Shown here: positions 48,811 through 58,541 of the stretch, in pieces
Layout of the letters: every line of letters begins with the position of its first letter
Position numbering within the stretch: position 1 is the first letter of the stretch
Origin: Impatiens glandulifera
Lineage: Eukaryota; Streptophyta; Magnoliopsida; Ericales; Balsaminaceae
Assembly: GCF_907164915.1 (NCBI RefSeq)
Contig: NC_061862.1
Coordinates: forward strand, 7,613,505-7,677,504
Length of the DNA: 64,000 nucleotides
Direction of reading: 5' to 3'
Translations under genes and position numbers: made by a program
Notes under the pieces: generated by a model
Seen by the model: the letters and a program-made list of their open reading frames with translations, nothing else
The model's database searches: none
What the model was told of the DNA's origin: nothing

Positions 48811-48922
48811 TGTTGATGATTAAGAGAGTTTGAGTGATCAAAAGAATAACCGCTGTGAGAGAGTTTGAGAGCTTAGAGAGAGAAAGCTGTTTCGCGTAAG
48901 AGAAAATTGAAATGGCCAAGGA

Positions 48923-48935
48923 CCCTTTTTATAGG
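48923..48935 (-). promoter_or_regulatory. TATA box upstream of X3
   Basis: Minus-strand CCTATAAAAAGGG about 115 bp before the X3 ATG (48,810), followed by a CT-rich leader (TTTCTCTCTCTAAGCTCTCA). This looks like an internal promoter separate from the LTR. Confidence 0.6.
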
Positions 48936-49578
48936 CGCGGTCTGGAAGCCCAACCGTCCCATCAACTTTTGGCGGGATTTTTCCCTCCAAGCCAAAAGGC
49001 GGCAATCAGTGGGCGGGAAGCGAAGGGCGGTAATTAAAGAGGCGGCAATCAATGGGAGGGAGTCTAAGGGCGCCAAATCAGAGGCGGGAAGTCAAGGGCG
49101 GGATTTATGAGCGGGAATTTCTTGGCGCGAAATTTCCCTAAAAATTTCGATTTCGGTTTTGATGACGCAATCCCCTTTTTGAAACTGTATTATGAAGTGG
49201 TTTGTGAACCGCAATGATGCGGTGTTTTGACCTTGACCGGAAAATTCTACGAACACAGGTTTGTCTATCGATTTAACCGGTTATTTAGATGAGTGTTCTG
49301 AATTATTTACAACTTTTGATTAAGCGGTTCTTCTTGATACCGTGCATAACTGCGAAGACGCGGTTTCTTTGATATTGACCGGATATTTCAATGAAAACAA
49401 AGTTACTTGATAATACTAACCGGTTACTTAGATGGATATTCTGATTGTTATTTGGACCCCGGTTATTTAGACTGAAATAGAGTTTCATTGAATGAAGGTA
49501 CAAGATAGAAACCGATATATAGGTCGGTTTGGAAATACAGAAAGGAAGGAATACAAAAGAGATAAAAATGAATATGCC
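48936..49578. other. X2-X3 spacer
   Basis: Non-coding, with short GGCGG-rich repeats at 48,970-49,125 (GCGGGAAG, GGGCGG) and repeated ACCGGTTA-type motifs further right. The GC-rich part directly upstream of the X3 TATA box may be promoter sequence. Confidence 0.5.
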
Positions 49579-50279
49579 CTAGGCAATAACCATCCTAGAG
49601 AACTTATCCTCTACCTCATCCACATCAAGAATGTTTGAGAGGGATGCCGGTGCACCCGGTCCAAATTCTGGACGATACTTGAGTATGAGTCGACTGATAT
49701 GAGGAGCGTAACCGATGCCTCTTTTGGTCAACACCATAGTTTTCAGGTTGTTGAATATGACCGATGACCAGTTTATGGGGGCATAACTCATGATGTAGGT
49801 CATCATGTTATACACCTTTTTAGAGTACCGCTGGTTAGGGGATTGGCAAATTAACGAGCGATTGATGATTTCAAGTAGGAGCTGGATGTGGAACCGAAGA
49901 CAGGTCTTTGGCCCGTTGTTCTCCACCGGCCTCCCGGTTCCTGAGAACAGCCAAGAGTAAGACACCACGGCACTTCCTTCCCTGGGTGGGAAGTCCGAAA
50001 ACCCTTCAGTGGGAAGATTGAACATCTAAGCAAATTCGGCTTCATCCAGCCAGAATGTATGGTCTCTCACCGTAGAAACAATATAGTTTCCTCTGATGCA
50101 AGCACTTCTAAATAAGGTCTTGACATCTCAAGAAGTATTGGGCCGGATTCTTCGAGAAAAGTTCGAAGGCCGGTGTCGATGAGAGACTTAAACAACAGCT
50201 CCTTTGTTTCATGATCATTGATTTCAAGGCATGAGTCAAAATCAATGCTTAGGAAGTTTGGTAGAGTTCGGCTAGGCAT
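49579..50279 (-). CDS. Accessory ORF X2 of the Copia element (frameshift and stop)
   Basis: Starts MPSRTLPNFLSIDFDSCLEI at 50,279, shifts frame near 50,100 and has a TAG at 50,026 before MFNLPTEGFSDFPPREG and continues to 49,579. Shared motifs with X1 and X3: the ...IDF start, TGLRTFLEESG, FNLPTEG, and APINWSSVIFNNLKTMV followed by GYAPHISRLILKY. About 230 residues, lacking the long tail of X3. Confidence 0.72.
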
Positions 50280-50360
50280 GATTCAAACTTTGCTTGTAGA
50301 GAGAGAAGGAGTACAAGAGATTTATGATTTGAGATGTGTTAATTTGATTAGGAAAGGTCT

Positions 50361-50369
50361 CTTTATATA
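50361..50369 (-). promoter_or_regulatory. TATA box upstream of X2
   Basis: Minus-strand TATATAAAG about 85 bp before the X2 ATG, then a CT-rich leader ending ...AAGTTTGAATC. Confidence 0.55.
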
Positions 50370-50747
50370 GATCCGGTTTTGGAGGGAAAACATCAACATT
50401 GAATGTCAGTTTTGTCTTATTGGAGAAGAGAATATTTATGTTTCCAAAGTGTGTTGGGAAGAGGTTGCTTTTGACTGATTATGGAGCTCGAGGTAGGATT
50501 TAGTTGAAAAGTAACCAAGTTAGTTGGGTAGTAATTACTCATGTAGTTGGGGGTTACCTCGTTAATTAAATGTTACTTTTTCATTAATGACTGATGCAAC
50601 AACACACTGAAAAGTAACCGATTGAAACCGAAGATAACCTAGATTAAACCGAAGAGAACATAGATGAAACCGAAATGATCATAAGAGAGTTGAACAAAGA
50701 TACAGCCGGTACGTGCAGCAAAATGACCGGATGTAGAAGGGAGTGAC
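50370..50747. other. X1-X2 spacer
   Basis: Non-coding except for frame shadows. Contains GTAACC/GTTACT repeats (TAAAAAGTAAC-like) and the tail of X1's 3' UTR. Confidence 0.45.
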
Positions 50748-51509
50748 CTAATATCCGCTTGAGTTGGTGTGACCGTTGGAGTGGATGTGACGGTTCCTCC
50801 TCTTCCAAGCCTTCTCAAACCGCTCATAGAAAGAGTCGGTTACTTCCTTGGTAAGTACTTGGGCTTGGTTCAGCCCTTCCCCCGGGCATGTTGGAACTCC
50901 AAGCTCCAGAAGAAGACAGCTTATTTGAGGAACGAGGCCGACTGTTTGAACGCTAATCATCCAGACTAGGACGTCGAACAGTACCCTCGACCAATTGACC
51001 GGTGTGCTAGTAGTTATAGCAGCCATCATGTTGAAGGCAGCGGTACAGTATGTGTTGGTCACATCCCTTCCCAGGATGCCTCGACCGATTACATCATTGA
51101 GAAGCTGGTATTCAGCTTTCAATAGTGACTTAGCACCGTGGTCATCCACTGGATGGCTTGATCAGGCAAAGGCTAAGGAGATCTCAGCTTTTAGTTCGGC
51201 CGGTATGTTGAGATCAGTTAGCCCCTGCTTTGGTAGGTTAAAGCATCTGGCAAAGTCATTTTCGATAAAGTCAAATACGATTCCTCCTACCTTTGACTGA
51301 ATGTGAGTGTCAAAGTGAGGAGTTCCACGAAAAACCCTGGCATTATAAAAGAACTCCAGGACAGACTCTGAATAGATGACATGTTTGTCATCTAGAAAGT
51401 TTTGGAGACCAGTATTTTCAAGAGACTTGATCATCTTGAAGACCTCATAATGCTCAGTGCTTTGAGCAGAGTTGAAATCCACTTGAAGGATGTTTGGAAA
51501 CTGAGACAT
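50748..51509 (-). CDS. Accessory ORF X1 of the Copia element (one internal stop)
   Basis: Starts MSQFPNILQVDFNSAQSTEH, is stopped by TGA at 51,162 after SLAFA, and continues in the same frame to 50,748 (about 253 residues). Motifs shared with X2 and X3: ILQVDF, ENTGLQNFLDD, GGIVFDFIENDFARCFNLPK, TPVNWSRVLFDVLVWM and VPQISCLLLELG. It is the first ORF after pol, 515 bp from the RNase H stop. It has no recognised catalytic motif. Confidence 0.75.
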
Positions 51510-51570
51510 TTTGTCTTAGTGAGAGAAAGAGTTATACAACTTGTGATTGTTTTGTTTTAAGGTTTGCTCA

Positions 51571-51579
51571 ACTTATATA
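51571..51579 (-). promoter_or_regulatory. TATA box upstream of X1
   Basis: Minus-strand TATATAAGT, about 65 bp before the X1 ATG, followed by CACAAGTTGTATAACTCTTT and TCTCTCAC leader sequence. Confidence 0.55.
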
Positions 51580-52023
51580 CTAGTGGAGAGAGGAGCCTAT
51601 TATCCAGGTATCACATGTGATAATGTCTATTAACCATAGGATAAAAGGTTTTGCATGAAATAGGCATGTCTATAGCCTAAGATGTTGGTCATAGACCTGG
51701 ACCATGAAAGATATCAAATCTTCACGTCTTTTTAGGTGCGACCATTTTACTTTGAAAATGCAATGTTTCAGGACAGATAAGTTTAAACACAGATAATTAT
51801 TTCACTTTTGTTCGAAGACCAAATAATCTAAGAAAAACTATTTCCGAACCGGTCAGTTATCAGTTGTTTATCCCGATGCGGTTATTTGGTGCATGCACTA
51901 AGTAACCGGTCAGTTTACTCTGACTGATAGACCAGGCGGTTCTTCCATAAATACCTTGGAAGATTTGAAATCCAACATTTTAGGAAGAACTACCGGTTTT
52001 GTCTGTCCGAACCGATTTCCCTT
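51580..52023. other. pol-X1 spacer
   Basis: About 440 bp of non-coding DNA between the RNase H stop and X1's promoter. It carries ACCGGTCAGTT and GCGGTTATTTG motifs like those in the LTR. Confidence 0.5.
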
Positions 52024-52866
52024 TTAAGCATCCTTAGGGATGATCTGACTAATGTCGGTTAAACCGAGTGTAAGTCTGAATTGAGAGAACTTAGCTTCCT
52101 GTAGAGGCTTGGTGAAGATATCGGCTACTTGTTGATCTGTTGGTACGTATTCCAACCGGATATGCTTCATCATGACATGTTCCCGAATGAAGTGGTGCCT
52201 TATGTCAATGTGCTTGGTTCTTGAGTGTAGAACCAGATTGTAGGTGATTGCTATGGCACTTGTGTTATCACAGAAGATCGGAGACTCTTCGTCTGTGACA
52301 CCGAAGTCCTTCAGTTGTTGTTGGATCCAAAGAAGTTGTGAACAACAGCTTTCGGCCGCCAAGTATTCATCTTCTGCGGTTGATGTGGCAACTGATGTTT
52401 GTTTCTTGCTATGCCATGAAACAAGCCGGTCACCTAGGAATTGGCATGTTCCGCTGGTGCTTTTTCTATCAATCTTGCAACCTGCATAATCTGCATCTGA
52501 GTAACTCGTAAGGTTAAAGGATGAGTCCTTTGGATACCACATGCCGACGTCAGGTGTTCCCTTTAGGTATTTCAATATTCGCTTTGCGGCTGTGTAGTGG
52601 GATTGTTTTGGATTGGCTTGGAATCTTCCACACACACCGACTGCAAATAGAATATCCGGTCTACTTGCTGTCAGGTATAGAAGAGAACCGATGATGCCCC
52701 GGTAAGCGGTCAGGTCTACCGATTGACCCTCATCATCTTTGTCCAATTTGACCGATGAGCTCATTGGAGTAGCCGCTGAGGAGCATGTATCCATCCTAAA
52801 TTTCTTTAACAGTTCTTTAGTGTACTTGGGTTGACTGATGAAAGTTCCTTCTTCGAGTTGTTTAAC
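52024..52866 (-). CDS. Copia pol: RNase H
   Basis: Frame continuing from RT after TAG at 52,867. Contains YRGIIGSLLYLTASRPDILF, the first catalytic Asp in YSDADYAG, DRKSTSGTCQFLGD, TSTAEDEYLA, IFCDNTSAI, HSRTKHIDIRHHFIREH and VADIFTKPLQEAKF. The motif usually reading AEAEY is AEDEY. It ends at 52,024 with the last codons IPKDA. Confidence 0.93.
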   Translation of the reverse strand, partial: VKQLEEGTFISQPKYTKELLKKFRMDTCSSAATPMSSSVKLDKDDEGQSVDLTAYRGIIGSLLYLTASRPDILFAVGVCGRFQANPKQSHYTAAKRILKYLKGTPDVGMWYPKDSSFNLTSYSDADYAGCKIDRKSTSGTCQFLGDRLVSWHSKKQTSVATSTAEDEYLAAESCCSQLLWIQQQLKDFGVTDEESPIFCDNTSAIAITYNLVLHSRTKHIDIRHHFIREHVMMKHIRLEYVPTDQQVADIFTKPLQEAKFSQFRLTLGLTDISQIIPKDA

Positions 52867-54228
52867 CTAAAGACCTAGGAAGAAACTTAATTCCCCCATC
52901 ATACTCATTTCAAACTTGTTAGTCATCAGTGTTGAAAATTTATCACATAACTTAGGATCGGTTGAACCGAAGATGATATCATCTACATAGATTTGAACAA
53001 GTAGGATATGTTCCTTTTTCTCAAATTTAAATAACGTCTTATCCACCGAATCGATGGTGAAGTCATGTTTTAACAAAAATGCGGTCAGTGTGTCATACCA
53101 TGCTCTAGGTGCTTGCTTTAGATCGTATAAAGCTTTGTTTAACCGGTATACATGGTTGGGTAGTTCGGCATTTTTGAAACCTGGTGGTTGTTCAACATAC
53201 ACCTCTTCACGTAGGTCACCATTCAAAAATGCACTTTTAATATCCATTTGGAAAACCTTAAAATTTTTGAAAGGAGCAAAAGCTAGAAAAATCCTAATAG
53301 CTTCAATCCTAGCTACAAGGGCAAATGATTCTTCAAAATCAATGCCTTTTTCCTGTTTGTAACCTTGTGCCACTAATCTGGCTTTGTTCCTCGTGACCAA
53401 ACCGTCTTCATTGAGTTTATTTCTAAATACCCATCTTGTTCCTATGACCGGTTGATCTTTTGGTCTAAGGACTAGGTACCAGACTTTATTACTCTCAAAC
53501 TGGTTTAATTCTTCTTGCATTCCCAAGATCCAATCCGGATCTGACAATGCTTCATCCACTCTTTTCGGCTCAATCTGGGATATAAAGGCGGAATTAAAGT
53601 ATTCCTCCAGAATTTGACGCCTAGTTCGAACAGGTTCTGAAGGGTCACCTATAATCTGCTCAGGAGGATGTTTAGTTTTCCTTTTGAAATTCGGTTCAGG
53701 GATGTCTACCAAATTACCGTTTACTTGATCAAGGCTAGACATATCGGTAGGCTGAACAGGATTGTCAGACCGACCGATTTCCTCGGTTTGGACCGAAGTG
53801 TCAGCTTCCTGTCGTGGGACAGCTTGATCCGGCTGGGTTTCAATATTACTCATCTGGTCATGGACAAACCGCCTGAAAACCGGAATCTCATCTTCACTAT
53901 CAGAATGGATATTGTTATTTTCCAATCTGTTGTGTAGATTAAAGCATGATGCAGTATTACTTTCAACCGATTCATCGAAAACAACATGAAGTGATTCCTT
54001 CACGGTTAAGGTTCTATTGTTATACACTCTATATGCCTTACTTACTGCTGAGTAACCTAACATGATCCCAGTATCGGTTTTTGCATCAAAAGAAGAAAGA
54101 TAGGTTTTACCATTTATATGTATGTAGCATTTACAACCGAAAATCTTAAGGTACTTAAGGTTGGGAACCCTGTTAAAATAAACCTCATAAGGTGTTTTGT
54201 TGTGAAATTTGTTAATTAAAGACTGGTT
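52867..54228 (-). CDS. Copia pol: integrase C-terminus and reverse transcriptase
   Basis: From the TAA at 54,229 the same frame carries the integrase C-terminal region ([32 protein letters not shown]), a charged linker, then [76 protein letters not shown] and the catalytic [10 protein letters not shown]. It stops with TAG at 52,867, inside the linker to RNase H where the family has a Gln. Confidence 0.93.
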   Translation of the reverse strand, partial: NQSLINKFHNKTPYEVYFNRVPNLKYLKIFGCKCYIHINGKTYLSSFDAKTDTGIMLGYSAVSKAYRVYNNRTLTVKESLHVVFDESVESNTASCFNLHNRLENNNIHSDSEDEIPVFRRFVHDQMSNIETQPDQAVPRQEADTSVQTEEIGRSDNPVQPTDMSSLDQVNGNLVDIPEPNFKRKTKHPPEQIIGDPSEPVRTRRQILEEYFNSAFISQIEPKRVDEALSDPDWILGMQEELNQFESNKVWYLVLRPKDQPVIGTRWVFRNKLNEDGLVTRNKARLVAQGYKQEKGIDFEESFALVARIEAIRIFLAFAPFKNFKVFQMDIKSAFLNGDLREEVYVEQPPGFKNAELPNHVYRLNKALYDLKQAPRAWYDTLTAFLLKHDFTIDSVDKTLFKFEKKEHILLVQIYVDDIIFGSTDPKLCDKFSTLMTNKFEMSMMGELSFFLGL

Positions 54229-54654
54229 TTATGTATAACATGCAGTATTGATAGCCTCAGCCCAAAATTTTTGAGCAATGCCCGAATCGGCTATCATAGA
54301 CCGTGCGGCTTCCTTGAGAGTTCGGTTTCTTCTCTCGGCCAGGCCATTTTGTTGAGGAGTCCTAGCACTAGACAACTCGTGTCTAATACCGGATTCATCA
54401 AGAAATGCGGTTAAGGTACTATTGGTGAATTCGGTACCTCTATCACTTCTAATACTATTAATGCGAGTTGATTTTTCATTTTGCAAACGTTTAAGTAGTG
54501 TGATCAAATTTGATGTGGTGTCACGTTTGGATGGTAAGAATATTACCCATGTAAATCTAGAGTAATCATCAATAACTACCATGGTGTAAAGCATACCTCC
54601 TAGGCTAATGACCTGAATCGGTCCAAATAAATCCATGTGAAGAAGATCTAGGCA
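54229..54654 (-). CDS. Copia pol: integrase core
   Basis: The D,D,E triad is visible in MDLFGP, IRSDRGTEF and QQNGLAERRN. The preceding TGA at 54,655 separates it from the zinc-binding part, and a TAA at 54,229 ends it after CYT. Both breaks are in the one gag-pol frame. Confidence 0.92.
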   Translation of the reverse strand, partial: CLDLLHMDLFGPIQVISLGGMLYTMVVIDDYSRFTWVIFLPSKRDTTSNLITLLKRLQNEKSTRINSIRSDRGTEFTNSTLTAFLDESGIRHELSSARTPQQNGLAERRNRTLKEAARSMIADSGIAQKFWAEAINTACYT

Positions 54655-55299
54655 TCAGTTAGATTGAATGTGTCCTTTACTCTTAAAGGTTGACCTAGTT
54701 TGTTTACCTATTTGACATGCTGAACAAACCTTGTTCTTGTTAAATATTATGTCAGGAATTCCGTCGACTAACTTTTTACCGCGAATATAGTTTAAGGTTT
54801 TCATGTTTAGATGGTTTAGTCTCTTATGCCACAGCCAGGTTTGATCAGTTTTGGCTATCATGCATACAGGATATTCTATCTTAGTTTTCCAGTCTACCTT
54901 GTAAATATTTCCTAGCCTATTTCCGGTTAGCAGTATGATACCTTGAGAGTTCTTAACTAAGCATGCATGTTTAAGAAATTCTACCGTGTATCCAGCATCA
55001 CACATTTGACTAATACTTAGTAGGTTAAAACGTAGATTTTCAACTAAGAGTACATTATCAATTGTTAGGTTACCATGGACAATCTTACCATTGCCCACAG
55101 TTCTACCTTTTGAGTTGTCACCGAAAGTGATTAATGCACCAGTTTCTATTCTGATGTCGGTTAGCAGGTTGTTGTTCCCGGTCATATGCCTGGAGCAACC
55201 ACTATCCAAGTACCATTCAGAGTTTCCTAGCCGTTTCTTTAAATCCTGCAAAATGTACATATTTACAACTATTTGGTACCCACATTTACTTGGGTCCAC
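54655..55299 (-). CDS. Copia pol: protease and integrase zinc domain
   Basis: The aspartic protease site is WYLDSGCSRHMTG (Asp about 32 residues into this open stretch), followed by the pre-integrase region with LLSISQMCDAGY and the HHCC zinc site (WLWHKRLNHLN ... CSACQIGKQT). Confidence 0.93.
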   Translation of the reverse strand: MDPSKCGYQIVVNMYILQDLKKRLGNSEWYLDSGCSRHMTGNNNLLTDIRIETGALITFGDNSKGRTVGNGKIVHGNLTIDNVLLVENLRFNLLSISQMCDAGYTVEFLKHACLVKNSQGIILLTGNRLGNIYKVDWKTKIEYPVCMIAKTDQTWLWHKRLNHLNMKTLNYIRGKKLVDGIPDIIFNKNKVCSACQIGKQTRSTFKSKGHIQSN

Positions 55300-55644
55300 A
55301 TGCGATTAGTCCATTGGGCATCCAGACCTTGACAAACCGGACAACTTTCTTTGCTAAAGTCTTGACCGTCTTTTTGGCACTCGGTTTTGGATACTTCGGT
55401 TTTTCTACGAAGGCTTTAAATGAGGGTGATTTGTGGTTTGACCTATGCGGTTGAGGATTGGTTCTCCTATTTTTGAGCAGGTCGGCTTTCCTTTTCTCAG
55501 GGTGAAGCCACTTTTCAGAATCTGTTGGACCTATATAAGTTAGTTTTTCTGCCGTATAGTATGCGGTCAACTCCTCTTCAGCGGTTAAGGAGCTTCTAAT
55601 GAAACCTATAAGAGGAAGGTTACCCTTTGTAGACCTTACTTTGT
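55286..55644 (-). pseudogene. gag-pro junction in a shifted frame
   Basis: A basic segment (SEKWLHPEKRKADLLKNRRT, KTVKTLAKKVVRFVKVWMPN) is open only in a frame different from its neighbours, so two compensating indels or a short shift lie on either side. It overlaps the protease frame by a few bases. Confidence 0.6.
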
Positions 55645-56160
55645 CTACAGGTTTTTGGTTTTGGATCTATTATTTTTGTAACCTAAACCAAACATGCAAA
55701 AAGGGTGTCTCTTATAACTACACATCTTCTTTACCATGTCACTAGATCTCTTATATGCGGCCATTTTATACTGGAGGCGGGCATTTTCCTCTTCGGTTAG
55801 TTCTCGAACTGGTTCACTAGACTGTTCGGTCTTGAGTGGTGGTTCAGGTGCTAACTCGGTTTCTAAGGTAGGGGTTTCATCAGGTTCTATGATCTCTGGT
55901 TCGGTTATAACGGATATTTCTGGTTCTGTCAGAATGGGTACTATAGGGTCGGCTCTAAAGTTGAGTTGCTTAGGTAACAGGGCTAGTAGGTTCTTATATT
56001 CAGCTACCATATCATTCAATGCATTGTATAACTCATCTTTAGTAAATTCTTTACAGGGAGAGTCATATACTTGTTCCTCATTTGCCATGAGGCATGTGAG
56101 TTCATCATCACTGTCACTGTGAGCCCATAGACTTCCTCCATCAACGGCTATCAGTGATTT
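55645..56160 (-). CDS. Copia gag 3' extension
   Basis: Continues the gag frame after TAG at 56,161: a DSDDELTCLMANEEQ motif typical of the region after the zinc knuckle in SIRE-like gags, a Glu/Pro-rich stretch, then KKMCSYKRHPFCMFGLGYKN. Ends with a stop at 55,645. Confidence 0.75.
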   Translation of the reverse strand, partial: KSLIAVDGGSLWAHSDSDDELTCLMANEEQVYDSPCKEFTKDELYNALNDMVAEYKNLLALLPKQLNFRADPIVPILTEPEISVITEPEIIEPDETPTLETELAPEPPLKTEQSSEPVRELTEEENARLQYKMAAYKRSSDMVKKMCSYKRHPFCMFGLGYKNNRSKTKNL

Positions 56161-57084
56161 CTAAACCTCACTTCCTTCACCGATTTGTTGATAGTTATTT
56201 CGGTTATTTTGGTTGTCCGGTTTCCAGTCATCCCTCCTCGGTTTTCTGCATTCCCACTTGAAATGTCCCAAACAGTTACAGTTATAACATCTTACATTGG
56301 ATTTATCACCATAGCTGTAGTTGTTTGTCGGTTGGCTTCTTTTCATGAACCTCCCAAATTTCTGTGTAAGCATTGCCATGGCATCCTCGGTGAACTGTTC
56401 AGCGGTTCTTATTGGTGCAGGTGCAACCGGTTCTGTGGATGTGATCAATGCTCTGGTTGAGGTTGAGGCTGAAGCCTCTTCTTCAGTCCTAGATCTCATT
56501 TCGAACTCATATGCCTTAAGATCTTCGAATACATCATGTAGTTTCATCTTACTTAGGCAGTTTGATTCCCTCATCACCATTGTCTTTATGTCCCACGCAC
56601 TTGGAAGGGATCTTAATGCTTTCATGATGACCTCCTTGTTATCATACTTCTTCCCAATAGTTGCTAGCTCGTCTAACACACCTGTGAACCGGTCACTGTA
56701 TTCTCTCATTGTTTCTCCCGGTTTCATCTTGATGCTTTCAAACTTCTGAGTAGCCACCATTACCTTGTTTTCCTTGGTTCTTTCATTTCCCTCATAAATC
56801 TGAATAACCGTGTCCCATGTTTCCTTTGCGGTTTTGCAGTCTCTGATCTTGGAGTACGTGTTCCTGTCCACATTGTTGGAGATCCGGTTTCTGGCGTGGT
56901 TATCCAGGTTATTTCTTCTCCTGTCTTCAGCTGTCCATTCCTTCCTGTCCTTGTCAATGATTATCGGTCATTCGGCCAGAATGAACTACATCTCGTCATC
57001 CATGGTGATTAAGTGTAGGTGCATTCGTGCCTTCCAATTGGCAAAGTCATCACTTTCTAGCATTGGGGGCCTATTGAAAGACAT
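56161..57084 (-). CDS. Copia gag with CCHC zinc knuckle
   Basis: Starts MSFNRPPMLESDDFANWKAR at 57,084. Stops TAG (56,986) and TGA (56,968) fall in the N-terminal part, after which the frame is open from MDRNTYSKIRDCKTAKETWD (56,871). The UBN2-type gag core (VMVATQKFESIKMKPGETMR, SLPSAWDIKTMVMRE) precedes the zinc knuckle CYNCNCLGHFKWEC (CX2CX4HX4C, about 56,245-56,287). TAG at 56,161 closes this segment. Confidence 0.9.
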
Positions 57085-57110
57085 GCTTGCTTGAGTATTG
57101 AAACTAACTA

Positions 57111-57121
57111 CTCTCATACCA
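57111..57121 (-). promoter_or_regulatory. Primer-binding site of the large Copia
   Basis: Minus-strand TGGTATGAGAG, two bases inside the 5' LTR end, matches the plant initiator-Met primer site TGGTATCAGAG at 10 of 11 positions. Confidence 0.8.
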
Positions 57122-57123
57122 AT

Positions 57124-58410
57124 TGTTAGGATCTAGGTCGCGGCTAGAGGACCGGGGTCTGGGCCGGTTAGCGCGTTTCACTCAAAGGGTGGTGATTAAT
57201 CCTGTTAGAGATTAACACCGGGGTTTCAATACTACACAAACTGTCACAAACCCTTGAACCAGGTTCAAGCGCGGAAGAGGTTTGTTTCAGGTTGAAGCAA
57301 CACACTTACAGGATAGGCTGAACCAGTTTTGAATAGGACATGTTTGGAAATTGATGGGTCGGTTTTTGTAACTTGGTGATTCGGTTTAGATAGTGTAGAG
57401 TTGGTCAAAATGGTGTAGGTCGGTTAGTACAGCTCGGTTATAAAGTAAATCAGACGGAAAGTAAATAACAAGACAAGTTTTTATGGATGTTCGGAGATAA
57501 AACTCCTACGTCACCCCTTCCTCTCGAAACCGCGAGAAGGATATTCACTAAGGAATACAAATACAATCCGATCGAGTCTTATTTCCTGCTCGATAACACC
57601 CGTACAATTTACACCGAAATTGTAAATACACACTTCAACTTTAGCGCTTAGGCTTTTTCTAGAGAGAGAACACAATCTTATCACTTGTAACTTAATTGTT
57701 TACTGTGTGTCCCACATTTACTCCTCTTCAGCTGCTCCTTTTATAGGTGAAATATGCCAACGGTCATATTTCACTTCCTTGAATTTGATTGGCTGAGCAG
57801 AGGTTCAGTGTTTCAGACCTGGCGGTCAACTGTTCAGACCTGGCGGTCAACTGTTCAGACCTGGCGGTCAACCTTTCAGACTTGACAGTCTGTTCTTCTA
57901 GTGTGTAGGACAAACCGGCTAGGTTTGTCTTTTACTCAATGTGGTAACTGTCGGTTGGACAGTTGTCTGTACTTGAAAGATTGCCTCTGATTTATCCTGA
58001 AGTGGAAAAATCTTGTGGGACGGTTTTCTGCAGCCTGCAGACTGTCCTCAGACTTGTATGAATATGGAAATGTTCAGTCTGTTCCTTTGGTATCATTCTC
58101 AACAGGTACCCGAAGTATCTTCTTATGCTGGTCGGTTATTTATCTTTTCACCGGATGGCTTCCGGTGTGATCGGTTTAACCGGACGGCTTCCGGTTATTC
58201 CTTTGCCTTCTAACTGACCGACTGTCTGGTGTTTAATCTGGAGACCGATCTTGCCTTCTTTGTGCGGTCATCTTTCTGGTCAGTTTAGGTGTTTGACCGG
58301 TTGAGCTTCTCAACCGATTCATTGGTTTGACCGGTCCGGTTCTTTGTTTGTTCCTGCATAGAAGGTTTATTTGTGTTAAGTTCTATTAACCGGTCTAATT
58401 TTATCTAACA
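57124..58410 (-). mobile_element. 5' LTR of the large Copia element (1,287 bp)
   Basis: TGTTAGG...TCTAACA, followed by GGTAT (58,411-58,415). It has three copies of the 21-bp GTTCAGACCTGGCGGTCAAC(T) unit near 57,810-57,875, accounting for the exact 21-bp length difference from the other LTR. Minus-strand TATA at 57,737-57,745 with CCAAT at 57,788-57,792 should drive the element. Confidence 0.95.
57737..57792 (-). promoter_or_regulatory. LTR promoter (CCAAT and TATA)
   Basis: Minus-strand CCAAT at 57,788-57,792 and TATAAAAGG at 57,737-57,745. The pair is conserved at 45,168 and in the solo LTR near 30,994. Confidence 0.6.
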
Positions 58411-58415
58411 GGTAT

Positions 58416-58541
58416 CCTCACTTTATATTCATGACATAAGCCATAAACTTAATTTCAAATTAGATCACATTATTTTGGCTTATATTAAATATGACATATG
58501 GACAATTATTTATTATACAAGTGATCCTAAAAATTCCAACA
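58416..58541 (-). mobile_element. Older Copia-type LTR, part 2
   Basis: Continues 44,221-44,554 after removal of the large element and ends AAATTCCAACA. On its far side is a Gypsy RNase H relic. Confidence 0.65.

Larger units (their letters stand above)
44555..58410 (-). mobile_element. 13.9-kb Copia retrotransposon (SIRE/Maximus-like) with three extra ORFs
   Basis: Two LTRs, matching 5-bp target duplications (GGTAT at 44,550-44,554 and 58,411-58,415), a PBS, one gag-pol frame in the order gag, protease, integrase, RT, RNase H (Copia order), three downstream sense ORFs and a polypurine tract. Additional ORFs between pol and the 3' LTR are known in SIRE/Maximus-type Copia elements; the RT/RNase H sequence ([32 protein letters not shown]) fits that lineage. 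The LTR divergence is about 2 percent by eye, so the insertion is fairly recent. Stops and a frame excursion make it non-autonomous now. Confidence 0.93.

Noticed and set aside
52024..57084. Programmed readthrough or frameshift as the explanation of gag-pol stops
   Set aside because: There are about seven stops plus a frame excursion at unrelated places, which fits decay rather than a recoding signal.
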